A stretch of 36,054 nucleotides of DNA from IMCC26256 sp037146835 (GCA_037146835.1 JBAWWI010000011.1:1-36054); one strand, 5' to 3'. Counted from the first letter of the stretch, positions 1-10,166 are shown. Notes: generated by a model not told the origin, from the letters alone. Numbers and translations: made by a program.

Positions 1-662
1 ACCGCTGGAGCCTTCTCGGCCGTCTCCGCTTTGGGGGCCTTGGCGGCAGCCTTAGCTGGAGCCTTCTTTGCCGGAGCTGCAACTTCCTTAGGCTTGCGAA
101 CAACCGCGCGCTTAGGAGTAGTCGGGTCTATTAAAGGCTTACGATCAGGAATCGGCTTAGGAGTAGGAACCCCACCCGTCTTACCGAGCACCTCGTCGAG
201 CTTCATCTCTGCCGTGTCTTCATCGACATTCAGCGCGAAGGTCAACTCGCTTACAAGTATCTGACGTGCTTTGCCAAGCATGCGCTTCTCACCTGCGGAG
301 AGGCCTTTATCTCGCTCACGAATTGTGAGGTTACGTACAACCTCGGCAACCTGGTAGATATCTCCGCTCTTCAACTTCTCTACGTGGTTCTTGAAACGAC
401 GGGACCAGTTGGTTGGCATGCGCGCCTCGCGCTTACGCAGCACGGCGAATACCTCCTCAACCTCCTCGTCATTGATCACATCGCGCAGCCCAATTTCAGC
501 TGCGTTATCTGCGGGCACCTTTAGGGTCAACTCGCCATATGCGAGTCGCAGCACGAGATAGTCCCGCCTGACACCGAGGGGATCGGAGACCTTCTCAAGT
601 CGCTCGATCGTGGCGGCACCGTGATGTGGATAGACAACCTTGTCGCCGACCTCGAAAGGCAT
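1..662 (-). CDS. carD: CarD-family RNA polymerase-binding transcription factor, C-terminus cut by window edge
   Basis: Essential-type global regulator that binds the RNA polymerase beta subunit and stabilises open complexes, notably at rRNA promoters. The ATG at 662 follows AAGGAG and begins MPFEVGDKVVYPHHGAATIE, the classic start of the polymerase-interacting Tudor-like domain (about residues 1-60). The DNA-binding domain follows (about 65-160) with LSAGEKRMLGKARQIL and a final KLDEVLG matching the end of ordinary CarD proteins of about 160 residues. Here the frame stays open to the window edge, adding at least 55 residues rich in Lys, Ala and Pro (for example APAKKAPAKAAAKAPK), a histone H1-like tail that mycobacterial CarD lacks. 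No stop codon is reached, so the full length is unknown. Divergent from the crp-like gene. Family call is very secure; the role of the tail is unknown. Confidence 0.95.
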   Translation of the reverse strand, partial: MPFEVGDKVVYPHHGAATIERLEKVSDPLGVRRDYLVLRLAYGELTLKVPADNAAEIGLRDVINDEEVEEVFAVLRKREARMPTNWSRRFKNHVEKLKSGDIYQVAEVVRNLTIRERDKGLSAGEKRMLGKARQILVSELTFALNVDEDTAEMKLDEVLGKTGGVPTPKPIPDRKPLIDPTTPKRAVVRKPKEVAAPAKKAPAKAAAKAPKAETAEKAPA

Positions 663-672
663 GTAACTCCTT

Positions 673-685
673 AGGGTAAAACCCT
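673..685. promoter_or_regulatory. Perfect inverted repeat AGGGT-AAA-ACCCT in carD leader
   Basis: AGGGT (673-677) and ACCCT (681-685) are perfect arms around AAA. It sits 11 nt before the carD start and partly overlaps its ribosome-binding site (AAGGAG on the minus strand), so protein binding or a small hairpin could modulate carD. A related second inverted repeat lies at 731-748. Confidence 0.4.
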
Positions 686-722
686 GATAACTGATAGCCG
701 CGGAGGGCGGCGGGGAACCTCC

Positions 723-728
723 ATTGTA
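723..728 (-). promoter_or_regulatory. Candidate -10 element for carD (TACAAT)
   Basis: On the minus strand the carD upstream region reads TACAAT here, five of six matches to the sigma-A -10 consensus, about 60 nt before the carD start. No good TTGACA-like -35 is visible at 17 bp spacing. It overlaps the region holding the two inverted repeats, as a regulated promoter would. Inference only. Confidence 0.35.
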
Positions 729-730
729 CA

Positions 731-748
731 GGGTTTTGGGCTAAACCC
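731..748. promoter_or_regulatory. Inverted repeat GGGTTT-N6-AAACCC between carD and crp-like gene
   Basis: GGGTTT (731-736) and AAACCC (743-748) form perfect 6-bp arms around a 6-bp centre, in the divergent carD/crp intergenic region just beyond the candidate carD -10. It shares the GGGT/ACCC theme with the repeat at 673-685. It does not match the E. coli CRP half-site TGTGA, so autoregulation by the neighbouring gene is only a guess. Confidence 0.4.
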
Positions 749-798
749 GAAATGGAGGCTTATCCCGCTTTGGCAGGCAAGGTGATTAGTCTGTATCC

Positions 799-1464
799 GT
801 GCCCCAACGACGACTCCTCGACACCACACACCTATTCGCCTCCCTGCCTCCAGAGGTACTCGAGACCTTGAGAGATCAAGCAAAGGTCCAGAACTACGCA
901 AAGGGCTCCGATCTCTTCGTAGAGGGTGATATTGCAGAAGAACTTTTCGTCGTTGTCGAGGGGCGCATCGCAATCGCTACGCAAGCAACCGATGGCCGCG
1001 AGACCTTGGTTGCCGTGATGGAGACAGGTGGTCTCTTCGGCGAACTCGGAGCCTTCGATGGAGAGCCGCGCTCTGCGGATGCCCGTGCTCTTGTCGATTC
1101 CGAGGTACTTGCTATCCCGTACGAGGCAGTACGCAGAGAGTTTGAGCAGCGACCGGAAATGCTTTGGCTAATCGTCCGGCTTCTCGCGCAGCGTCTGCGA
1201 GCTACAGATGAAGCCCTTGCCGACTCTGTCTTCCTAGACGTACCAGCGCGAACCGCCAAGCGTCTACTCGAACTTGCCGGTGATCGCGATGATTTTCAAC
1301 TCCCTATGACCCAGGAAGATCTTGCAGGGCTAGTAGGAGCATCACGAGAGCGTGTGAACAAAGCCCTTGCAATGTTTACGCGCCTCGGATGGATCGAGAC
1401 TGTAGGGCGCGCTAACTACAGAATTCTCGACCGAGAGAGCCTTGCGCAGAGAGCCGAGCAGTAG
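799..1464 (+). CDS. Crp/Fnr-family transcriptional regulator with cyclic-nucleotide-binding domain
   Basis: Cytoplasmic one-component regulator. Residues 10-125 form the cNMP-binding beta-roll, with the phosphate-binding cassette GELGAFDGEPRS at 81-92 keeping the Glu, Arg and Ser that contact cAMP in CRP. A long dimerisation helix follows (about 118-140), then a winged helix-turn-helix with TQEDLAGLVGASRERVNKAL at 171-190. Length 221 matches actinobacterial Crp (GlxR-like) proteins. The start is GTG at 799; only a weak AAGGTG lies 14-20 nt upstream, and no nearer ATG fits the domain. Divergent from carD; its end faces the hydrolase gene. Ligand and regulon cannot be read from sequence, though the preserved cassette suggests a cyclic nucleotide is bound. 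Confidence 0.9.
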   Translation: MPQRRLLDTTHLFASLPPEVLETLRDQAKVQNYAKGSDLFVEGDIAEELFVVVEGRIAIATQATDGRETLVAVMETGGLFGELGAFDGEPRSADARALVDSEVLAIPYEAVRREFEQRPEMLWLIVRLLAQRLRATDEALADSVFLDVPARTAKRLLELAGDRDDFQLPMTQEDLAGLVGASRERVNKALAMFTRLGWIETVGRANYRILDRESLAQRAEQ

Positions 1465-1468
1465 CGGT

Positions 1469-1485
1469 TTCTAGAGTCTCTAGAA
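1469..1485. terminator. Inverted repeat TTCTAGA-GTC-TCTAGAA between convergent genes
   Basis: Perfect 7-bp arms (1469-1475 and 1479-1485) around a 3-nt centre lie 5 nt after the crp-like stop and 38 nt beyond the end of the converging hydrolase gene. There is no T-run on either strand, so it is at best a weak bidirectional terminator; a protein-binding site is the alternative. Confidence 0.35.
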
Positions 1486-1523
1486 CTCCTGCTAGACACC
1501 CGCACCAATACGGGCCAGATCAG

Positions 1524-2255
1524 TTAGCGAAGAAATCCAAGAACCCTTGACCACGCATCAGCGGAGTCGTCAGAGCGGTGAGCAGGGCGATCCGGGTCGT
1601 GCACAAATCCATGGTCTGCCTCTGGGTAAACAACGACTTCAGATCCAGCAACCGCAGCGAGCGCATTGCGCAACTCGTCGATATCTTCTGCGGGCGTCCA
1701 CTGATCTACCCCGCCAAAAATTGCTAACACTGGACATGCGCTAGAGATGCCATCCAATGGATCGGCGAGCGTCTCGCTACGCCAGGTATCTGGTGCATGA
1801 ATCATTCCGTAGAAGGCAACGGCCCGATCGAATCGCCCTGATGCAGCGGCCTTAAGCGCATACATCCCACCGAAGCAGAAACCAACAACCGCCACTTCGC
1901 TAACTCCATCGTTTACGACGAGGTAATCGGCGGCTGCCTCAAGGCTCCCTAACTGAATCTCGTCCTTTAGGTCTTTGACCATCCCAAGGCGTGCCGAAGC
2001 GTCGAGAGTCTCGAGCTCTAGTGCTGGAGTCTCAGAGAAAGGATTCGGTGAGACGACCGCGAACCCGTGGCTAGCAAGGCGACTCGCTAGATCGTCAAAT
2101 AGCGGACGTATCCCAAGGATGTCGGGATGCAGAACGACTCCACTACTCGGCATTCCAAGTGGGCGCGCATGAATAGCGTCGATGGGGCCTGTTGGACCCT
2201 TGAGCAGAATTCTCTCAACCTCAACTTCTTCGGAACCGGTCGCTAGCGCTGACAT
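1524..2255 (-). CDS. Dienelactone hydrolase family alpha/beta-hydrolase
   Basis: Cytoplasmic hydrolase of 243 residues. The DLH-type triad is visible: Cys127 in GFCFGG, Asp184 in GGVDQWTP and His215 in EADHGFVHD, with Cys rather than Ser as nucleophile as in carboxymethylenebutenolidase. The family opens lactone or ester bonds, but many chromosomal members have no known substrate and no aromatic-degradation genes surround this one. The chosen ATG at 2255 follows TAGGAGCAGA, whose TAG is the disA stop, giving a 7-nt gap; a TTG at 2279 would overlap disA and has no comparable binding site. Last gene of a radA-disA-hydrolase run, so probably co-translated with disA. Family secure, substrate unknown. 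Confidence 0.88.
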   Translation of the reverse strand: MSALATGSEEVEVERILLKGPTGPIDAIHARPLGMPSSGVVLHPDILGIRPLFDDLASRLASHGFAVVSPNPFSETPALELETLDASARLGMVKDLKDEIQLGSLEAAADYLVVNDGVSEVAVVGFCFGGMYALKAAASGRFDRAVAFYGMIHAPDTWRSETLADPLDGISSACPVLAIFGGVDQWTPAEDIDELRNALAAVAGSEVVVYPEADHGFVHDPDRPAHRSDDSADAWSRVLGFLR

Positions 2256-2262
2256 TCTGCTC

Positions 2263-3333
2263 CTACTTGTATCTCTCAAGAATCGACGACTCGACGATGC
2301 GAGCGATTCCGTCTTTGATTACCCGCGCTCTCACCTCGCCGACGCCATCCACCTCAATGAGTTCATCGAGACTTGCGCGCATAATCCGCGCAAGGGAACC
2401 AAACTGTGCAACAACTTGGTCTGAGACGCTCGCCGGCAACCGCGGAATCCTCGCGAGTAGGCGCAGGCCGCGTGGCCTCACGCCTCCCTCCATCTCCTGT
2501 TCATCCGAGTAACCAAGCGTGCGCACAACATCCTCAACATCGAGGAGAGACTCGCTCTCCAAGGCGCCGAGCGCTACCAAAATCTCCGATGCATTAGGGG
2601 CAGAAGATGATCGATAATCGCTAATTAGCAGGCGATATTCATCGTCGACGCCAGAGGTCAACTCCTCTAGTTGAAGCATCACAAGACGCCCGTCAGTGCC
2701 GAGTTCGTTTATGTAACCCTCGATCTCCTCAGAGATACGACGAACCATCTCTGCGCGCTGCATCGAGGTTGCAACATCTCTCCATGTAACCAGGTCTTCG
2801 ATCTCCGTCGCTGAGAGGCCTGTGGTCACTGCGTCGAGGCGCACTCGATAACGCTCGAGAATCTGCATTGCTTGATCAGCGCGAGCGAGCACACGCGAGA
2901 CAGGCTCGAGTTGGCGCTTCTCGCCGCGGCGGTGCATCGCGACGACACTCATATCCTCAGAGACGGTGATCGTCGGAACGTCTACCTGGCGGCCAACTCG
3001 CTCGGCAGTGCGGTGGCGTGTTCCGGTCTCGGTAGTTGGAGTATTAGGGTCGGGGACGAGGTGCACATTCGCTCTTGCGATACGAGATGCATCCGCTGAG
3101 AGAATTATCGCACCATCCATTTTTGCTAGTTCTGAGAGTCGCTGAGGTGTGAACTCAGCATCTAGGAGAAAACCTCCAGAGCAGATCGCAAGCACCTCGG
3201 GGCCATCACCAACGACAACGAGCGCGCCCATGCGCGCCTGCAGGATGCGATCGAGCCCCTCTCGGAGAGGCTGCCCAGGGGCGACGAGGCGCAGCGAGTT
3301 GGTCATTGCTTCGGATCTTGCTGGTGTGGTCAA
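2263..3333 (-). CDS. disA: Diadenylate cyclase DisA (c-di-AMP synthase, DNA-integrity scanning)
   Basis: Condenses two ATP into cyclic di-AMP and, in Bacillus, scans DNA for branched structures. The N-terminal DAC domain shows MDGAIILS (catalytic DGA at 73-75) and TETGTRHRTAERVGRQ (RHR at 106-108). A helical linker follows, and a C-terminal helix-hairpin-helix DNA-binding domain ends in LIEVDGVGEVRARVIKDGI. Length 356 is typical. The start is taken as TTG at 3333 because AGAGGAGCAGCG sits directly before it; the alternative ATG at 3306 has no clear binding site. Immediately downstream of radA (55-nt gap), the usual partner of disA, and overlapping the start region of the hydrolase gene. c-di-AMP commonly controls K+ import, which matters given the K+ transport genes at the other end of the window. 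Confidence 0.97.
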   Translation of the reverse strand: MTTPARSEAMTNSLRLVAPGQPLREGLDRILQARMGALVVVGDGPEVLAICSGGFLLDAEFTPQRLSELAKMDGAIILSADASRIARANVHLVPDPNTPTTETGTRHRTAERVGRQVDVPTITVSEDMSVVAMHRRGEKRQLEPVSRVLARADQAMQILERYRVRLDAVTTGLSATEIEDLVTWRDVATSMQRAEMVRRISEEIEGYINELGTDGRLVMLQLEELTSGVDDEYRLLISDYRSSSAPNASEILVALGALESESLLDVEDVVRTLGYSDEQEMEGGVRPRGLRLLARIPRLPASVSDQVVAQFGSLARIMRASLDELIEVDGVGEVRARVIKDGIARIVESSILERYK

Positions 3334-3388
3334 CGCTGCTCCTCTCTAGGTTGCGGGAGATTACCGCGACCGAGCGATGCTGCGTATC

Positions 3389-4756
3389 TCAGGAGGCTGC
3401 TCGCTGCTGATCAACGCTCAGGCCAACGGCTGCTAGCGCCTCAACAACACTCCCAACACGTATTAATTCGATGCCCTCTACCCCTGCCGAGGAGGCCGGG
3501 ACAATAGCTCTGCGGAATCCGAGGCGCGCAGCCTCAGCAAGGCGGCGTGGCGTCTGACCGGCTTGGCGCAGCTCCCCACCTAAGCCGATCTCGCCGATCG
3601 CTACAAGATCATCTGGAACTGCCACCCCGATGCGCGCGCTCGCTACTGCGATCGCAACTGCGAGGTCTGCCCCTGCCTCGATTACACGCACTCCACCGGC
3701 GACGCTTGCATAGACATCTACGTCTGCAACTGAGACTCCAGCACGCGCGTCTAGTACAGCGAGAAGCATCGCTAAGCGGCTCGACTCAAGCCCCTGCGCG
3801 CTTCGGCGCGGCATCGGAGCCGTCGAAGAATTTACGAGCGCCTGTACCTCTACCAACAATGGGCGTGCCCCCTCGAGCACTGGTGCAACTATCGAGCCCG
3901 GTAGACCAGCGCGGCGATCGGTCAAGAAGAGAGCAGAGGGGTCGGGTACATCGATGAGCCCGACCTCCCCCATCTCAAATAATCCGAGCTCATGCGTTGA
4001 CCCGAAACGATGCTTCAAAGCTCGCAGCATTCGCAGCGCATGGTGGCGATCGCCCTCAAATTGTAGGACCGTATCTACAACATGCTCGAGCGCGCGAGGT
4101 CCGGCGAGTTGTCCGTCTTTTGTTACATGCCCGACCAATACAACAGAGATGCCGCGCTCTTTTGCTAAACGCACAAGCCGTTGCGCACACTCCCTCACTT
4201 GAGTTACAGAGCCCGGGCTGCCTGGTAGATCCGGATCGTGCACTGTTTGAATCGAGTCGATCGCCAACACATCCGGAGCGACTGCATCAACCTGCGCCAA
4301 TACATTGTGCAGTGAAGTATCCGAAACAACGAGCAGGCTTGGCTCAAGGACTCCAAGTCGGTCTGCGCGCATTCGCACTTGCTCGCATGACTCCTCAGCA
4401 GATACGAGCAAGCACCGCGCACCATCGGCTGCCATGCGCCCAAGAGCTTGAAGCATGAGAGTTGATTTCCCCATTCCGGGCTCGCCGACTAGAAGGGTCA
4501 CCGATCCGGGTACCAACCCTCCATCTAAGACTCGATCCAATTCAGGAACACCGGTTGGGCGGCGCTGTGCCCCGATTGGGTCGATCAAGTTGATAGATAC
4601 GGCCGTCGGCATAGGGCTAGAGGTCGCTCGAGCCTGAGGGATGGCTACCTCTTCGACGAGTGTGTTCCACGCCCCGCACTCTGGGCAACGCCCCAGCCAG
4701 CGCGGAGTTTGGGCTCCACAATCGGTACAAGAATGGCGAACACGTGTTCGAGTCAT
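3389..4756 (-). CDS. radA: DNA repair protein RadA/Sms
   Basis: RecA-related DnaB-type helicase acting on recombination intermediates. From the ATG at 4756 the protein has 455 residues: an N-terminal C4 zinc finger (Cys10, Cys13, Cys24, Cys27 in CTDCGAQTPRWLGRCPEC), Walker A GEPGMGKST at 91-99, Walker B VLAIDSIQ at 163-170, the RadA signature as KHRFG at 248-252, and a C-terminal Lon-like domain (GEIGLGGELRQAG). The signature is normally KNRFG, so Asn to His is a mild oddity. The reading frame runs 39 codons further upstream, but the zinc finger expected at the N-terminus fixes the start at 4756. No ribosome-binding site precedes it; TACGCT six nt upstream suggests a leaderless mRNA. Co-directional with disA. 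Confidence 0.96.
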   Translation of the reverse strand: MTRTRVRHSCTDCGAQTPRWLGRCPECGAWNTLVEEVAIPQARATSSPMPTAVSINLIDPIGAQRRPTGVPELDRVLDGGLVPGSVTLLVGEPGMGKSTLMLQALGRMAADGARCLLVSAEESCEQVRMRADRLGVLEPSLLVVSDTSLHNVLAQVDAVAPDVLAIDSIQTVHDPDLPGSPGSVTQVRECAQRLVRLAKERGISVVLVGHVTKDGQLAGPRALEHVVDTVLQFEGDRHHALRMLRALKHRFGSTHELGLFEMGEVGLIDVPDPSALFLTDRRAGLPGSIVAPVLEGARPLLVEVQALVNSSTAPMPRRSAQGLESSRLAMLLAVLDARAGVSVADVDVYASVAGGVRVIEAGADLAVAIAVASARIGVAVPDDLVAIGEIGLGGELRQAGQTPRRLAEAARLGFRRAIVPASSAGVEGIELIRVGSVVEALAAVGLSVDQQRAAS

Positions 4757-4778
4757 GGAGGGAGCGTAGCGTAGGGCT
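4757..4778. promoter_or_regulatory. 22-bp divergent overlapping promoter region of radA and HAD gene, apparently leaderless both ways
   Basis: Only 22 bp separate the ATG of radA (4756, minus) from the GTG of the HAD gene (4779, plus). On the plus strand TAGCGT (4767-4772) ends 6 nt before the GTG; on the minus strand TACGCT (4768-4763) ends 6 nt before the ATG. Both fit the TANNNT -10 motif of actinobacterial leaderless transcripts, and they share bases. Neither gene has a Shine-Dalgarno sequence. The two -35 regions would lie inside the opposing coding sequences. Confidence 0.6.
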
Positions 4779-5399
4779 GTGACACAATTCGCGGACCTAG
4801 TAATCGGCTTTGATTTAGACATGACTCTGATCGACTCACGCCCTGGGGTAGCCGACACCTTCGAGGCTCTCAACCGCCTTCTCGGTACCTCAATTCCGGG
4901 CGACCAACTCTCAGAGCAGCTCGGACCGACACTCGAGACCGTTCTTGCCGATTACTTCCCCCCAGATGAGATTGAGGGGGTCTGTGATCATTTTCGCGCC
5001 ATCTATGCAGATCTAGGCCCCAAGGGATCAAGCCTCCTCCCTGGGGCGCTCGAGGCGTTCGAGGCTGTAGAGGCTGCGGGTGGCAAGAATCTTGTCATCA
5101 CCGCCAAGTTTGAGCCCAATGCACACCGATGCCTCGATGCAGTTGGCCTAAGAGCAGAGCATGTAGTGGGGTGGCGCCATGGTCCCGCTAAGGCAGATGC
5201 TCTGATCGAACACTCTGCGCTTGCCTACATCGGCGACACACCTCCAGATATGCACGCTGCACTCGTCGCAGGCATAACGGCGATCGGTGTAACTACCGGG
5301 CCATGGAACGCGGCTGAGCTCATCGGTGAAGGCGCCAATTTTGTAATGGCGTCATTGCTTGAGTTTCCAGTACGACTTAACGCACTCCTATCAAGCTGA
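4779..5399 (+). CDS. HAD-superfamily phosphatase (phosphoglycolate phosphatase-like)
   Basis: Small cytoplasmic phosphohydrolase of 206 residues with all HAD motifs: motif I FDLDMTLIDS (nucleophile Asp12, acid/base Asp14), motif II Thr108 in VITAK, motif III Lys138 in HGPAKAD, motif IV IGDTPPD (Asp153, Asp157). The segment between motif I and II is a helical C1-type cap, as in phosphoglycolate phosphatases and pyrophosphatase PpaX-like enzymes; the substrate cannot be set from sequence. GTG at 4779 is the only start leaving motif I at its usual distance. Divergent from radA across a shared 22-bp promoter, so a link to repair (removal of 3'-phosphoglycolate products) is possible but speculative. 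Confidence 0.85.
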   Translation: MTQFADLVIGFDLDMTLIDSRPGVADTFEALNRLLGTSIPGDQLSEQLGPTLETVLADYFPPDEIEGVCDHFRAIYADLGPKGSSLLPGALEAFEAVEAAGGKNLVITAKFEPNAHRCLDAVGLRAEHVVGWRHGPAKADALIEHSALAYIGDTPPDMHAALVAGITAIGVTTGPWNAAELIGEGANFVMASLLEFPVRLNALLSS

Positions 5400-5412
5400 G
5401 TATCTGCCGCGC

Positions 5413-5435
5413 ACAGAACCAGAGAACAGAACCAG
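5413..5435. repeat. Direct repeat ACAGAACCAG, 13-bp period
   Basis: ACAGAACCAG occurs at 5413-5422 and 5426-5435 in the 53-bp gap between the convergent HAD and lipoprotein genes. It is one of several short tandem duplications in intergenic DNA of this window. Confidence 0.6.
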
Positions 5436-5452
5436 CGCGTTAGTACGGAGCG

Positions 5453-6325
5453 CTACTTATGGGGAGCGTGCTTACCGTGCTCGCTGCGCGGCCTGTGCCG
5501 AACCACCTCATCGCTAGGTTGCGCGGGGGCATGAGCGCCGTGATGCCCATGACGAGTTGCATGTCTGCCATGGTGCCTCCTACGTGCGCTAATCGAACCG
5601 GCAAGTAGAAGTAATGCCGCGCTAATAACTAGTGCGACACCAAGAAGAAGTAGCGATATCGCTTTTAGGTGCCATACCTTTGTTGCGTTAGATAAAGCAA
5701 TTCGAGTGCTACTTGCTCCGCCATCTTTCACAGCACTCTTGCTATCTGCGCTGCTAGTAACTCCTCCCGGCAACTCAGACTTGAGGGAGAAGTGAATATC
5801 CTTCGCAGCACGAGCGTTGAGAGTCTGCTCCACGATCTCAGGGGCTACCCCCGCGTTACGCAAGACCTCGGATAGCGCTGGATCATTCGTTAATCCAAGT
5901 TTGAGTGCGGCGGGGTCTAGCTCAAGATCAACAGAGTATTTATCAACAAGTGCACCGGGCTTATGCGTGACCACCGCTCTGCTGAAGAATGAGGAATCGG
6001 CTCCGGCGATCTCGGCGAGAATCGGTGCAACACCCTGTGGATTCGTAAACGAGTGCGATGCGGTTATCGACGCACCGCTGTTACTGCGCCTCCACTTAGA
6101 GATGCTCCAACCCGCAGCAGTTAGATCGTCTACGCGCAGACTTGTCTCGAGAGTTCGCCCGTCTACCTCCGCTGCAGTTATCGCGGCCCTATCTACATGA
6201 ACCTGGAGGATTACGCGCCCAGACCCATCACTGTTGAGGTGCAGGACCACAGCGGTATCGACGCGGCAAGCGGCGAGCAGAACGCTCGCCGCAAGCAACA
6301 AAAATATTGATCGCCATCGCGCCAT
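5453..6325 (-). CDS. LppM-like lipoprotein with C-terminal membrane anchor and His/Arg-rich tail
   Basis: Predicted envelope lipoprotein of 290 residues. An N-terminal signal ends in the lipobox LAAC with Cys20. The extracytoplasmic domain begins with a VDTAVVLHLNSDGSGRV-type strand pattern as in the LppM/DUF3153 group. A single transmembrane helix lies near residues 218-242, followed by a basic, His-rich cytoplasmic tail (RRRHHGRHATRHGHHG). LppM of Mycobacterium affects envelope processes and phagosome interaction, but the function here is unknown. The ATG at 6325 lies 22 nt after the clpC stop with GGAG about 12 nt upstream, so it is probably the distal gene of a clpC transcript. The His-rich tail could bind metal; that is inference. 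Confidence 0.72.
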   Translation of the reverse strand: MARWRSIFLLLAASVLLAACRVDTAVVLHLNSDGSGRVILQVHVDRAAITAAEVDGRTLETSLRVDDLTAAGWSISKWRRSNSGASITASHSFTNPQGVAPILAEIAGADSSFFSRAVVTHKPGALVDKYSVDLELDPAALKLGLTNDPALSEVLRNAGVAPEIVEQTLNARAAKDIHFSLKSELPGGVTSSADSKSAVKDGGASSTRIALSNATKVWHLKAISLLLLGVALVISAALLLLAGSISARRRHHGRHATRHGHHGAHAPAQPSDEVVRHRPRSEHGKHAPHK

Positions 6326-6347
6326 GCGATCGCGCTCCGCTGCCGCC

Positions 6348-8846
<2,499 letters not shown>

Positions 8847-8912
8847 TTGAGACCACCTCTCGTGGCTTTTATGGATCTAACTATGAAGTCTGTCTCGCTG
8901 CTATCTAGCTGG

Positions 8913-8940
8913 CTTGCTCTAACTCGCTTGCTCTAACTCT
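8913..8940. repeat. Tandem duplication CTTGCTCTAACTC(G/T), two 14-bp units in clpC leader
   Basis: CTTGCTCTAACTCG (8913-8926) is followed directly by CTTGCTCTAACTCT (8927-8940), differing only at the last base. On the clpC sense strand the shared core reads GAGTTAGAGCAAG. Either a slippage duplication or two copies of a binding site; its place about 70-95 nt upstream of clpC fits a regulatory role. Confidence 0.75.
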
Positions 8941-8976
8941 GGTTTTGTTACTTGCTATGACGCTCTTAAGGACACT

Positions 8977-8998
8977 CTCGAGTTTCTTACTTCTCAAG
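8977..8998 (-). promoter_or_regulatory. Imperfect HspR (HAIR)-like inverted repeat upstream of clpC
   Basis: On the clpC sense strand CTTGAG-N10-CTCGAG is present. The actinobacterial HspR box is CTTGAGT-N7-ACTCAAG, that is CTTGAG-N9-CTCAAG, so this copy has one mismatch and one extra spacer base. HspR controls chaperone/clp genes in this phylum, which makes the hit worth noting but not secure. Confidence 0.3.
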
Positions 8999-9170
8999 AC
9001 TGCCCCGAGTATTGCACCGGACCCGCATTGTATCGGCCAATAATGCCCTTCCCTGAGGGGCACATTCTAAGTGTGTGCATTCTTTCGATGTAGGTAATAC
9101 GTCACAGCGCGCTGATTTGTTCCCGAGCCCGGTTGGAGAGACTCCCCCGGGGGCCGTAGCCTGCGTAAAC

Positions 9171-10166
9171 ATGTCACCACTTGAGGCACTTGGCCTCCCC
9201 GAACTCCCGACAGATCTCATTCGCGTTGAGGAGGCTCTGCGCTCCTCGGTAGCCCACTCGGACCCATTTCTTGCAGATGTTGCTGGGCATTTAGTCGCAG
9301 CCGGCGGCAAACGGCTTCGACCCGCACTCACTATCTGCTCGGCATACGCATCTCTCGGCGCTAGCGGCAGCAAGCACGGAGAGCGCTCGGCGAGCGCGGA
9401 TGCCATCGCAGGTGGATGCTCAGTTGAGTTGGTCCACATTGGCTCCCTCTACCACGACGACGTCATCGACGAGGCCGAGACCCGGCGCGGGGTTGAGAGT
9501 GTTAACTCGCGTTGGTCCAACATCGTCGCGATTCTCGCTGGCGACTTCCTCCTAGCGCGTGCTTCCGAGATCGCTGCATCGCTTGGTGCCGATGTCGCCG
9601 CTTTGCTAGCAACCACAATCACAGAGCTCTGCAGAGGCCAGATACTCGAGCTCCAGCACACCTTCGATGCAGACCATGAGCGTGATACCTACCTATCTGC
9701 AATCGCTGGCAAAACCGCATCGCTATTTGGAACATCGTGCCGCATAGGCGGGATGGTCTCCGGAGTAGACGAACCTACGCTTGACGCGCTTACCGCGTTT
9801 GGTGAGCACCTCGGAATGTGCTTCCAAATCGTCGACGATATTCTCGACCTAACCGCTGATGCTGAGACCCTGGGTAAGCCTGCTGGCAACGACATCATGG
9901 AGGGCGTCTACACGCTCCCGGTTATCTGCGCGCGTGAGACGTCCCCTGAATTGCGCTCGATGCTCGGCGAGAAGGTTACGCAGGATGAGGCCAATGCAAT
10001 TCGCGACATAGTTCGCAAGAGTGATGGGCTACAGATTGCTCGCGAGTTCGCTAACTCAGAGGCCGATCAGGCTAAGGAAGCGCTTGCAAATGCTAAGGGC
10101 CTCGACCCTGCAATTACTAGCGGCATGTGCCGACTCGTCGAGACACTGATAGTTCGCAGCACCTGA
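9171..10166 (+). CDS. Long-chain polyprenyl diphosphate synthase (menaquinone side-chain type)
   Basis: trans-Isoprenyl synthase that elongates an allylic diphosphate with isopentenyl diphosphate, probably for menaquinone. From ATG 9171 it has 331 residues: GGKRLRP at 45-51, first Asp-rich motif HDDVIDE (Asp96, Asp97, Asp100), GKT in the middle and second Asp-rich motif QIVDDILD. The residue five before the first motif is a small Gly, and no bulky residue blocks the pocket, favouring a long product. The frame can be extended to a GTG at 9075, but the family N-terminus (LGLPELPTDLIRVEEALR) begins at the ATG and the extra 32 residues look unrelated. No ribosome-binding site precedes 9171. Convergent with lysS, 33-nt gap. 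Confidence 0.92.
   Translation: MSPLEALGLPELPTDLIRVEEALRSSVAHSDPFLADVAGHLVAAGGKRLRPALTICSAYASLGASGSKHGERSASADAIAGGCSVELVHIGSLYHDDVIDEAETRRGVESVNSRWSNIVAILAGDFLLARASEIAASLGADVAALLATTITELCRGQILELQHTFDADHERDTYLSAIAGKTASLFGTSCRIGGMVSGVDEPTLDALTAFGEHLGMCFQIVDDILDLTADAETLGKPAGNDIMEGVYTLPVICARETSPELRSMLGEKVTQDEANAIRDIVRKSDGLQIAREFANSEADQAKEALANAKGLDPAITSGMCRLVETLIVRST

Larger units (their letters stand above)
8847..9170. promoter_or_regulatory. 324-bp divergent intergenic region of clpC and polyprenyl synthase
   Basis: The stretch contains no convincing gene. Next to the clpC GTG, two small mutually exclusive hairpins involve the ribosome-binding region (CCAC-N5-GTGG at 8853-8865; GAGA-N5-TCTC at 8849-8861). 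Further up are a 14-bp tandem duplication (8913-8940) and an imperfect HspR-box-like repeat (8977-8998). On the prenyl synthase side, CTCCCCCGGGGG is a self-complementary run, and TAGCCT (9157-9162) lies 8 nt before the ATG at 9171, a possible near-leaderless -10. No clear ClgR box was seen. Confidence 0.4.

Noticed and set aside
671..748. Telomere-like TTAGGG motifs
   Set aside because: Only isolated copies inside inverted repeats on an internal chromosomal segment; no array, and no sign of a linear end.
663..798. E. coli-type CRP site (TGTGA-N6-TCACA) next to the Crp-like gene
   Set aside because: No such half-sites are present; the inverted repeats there have a different sequence.
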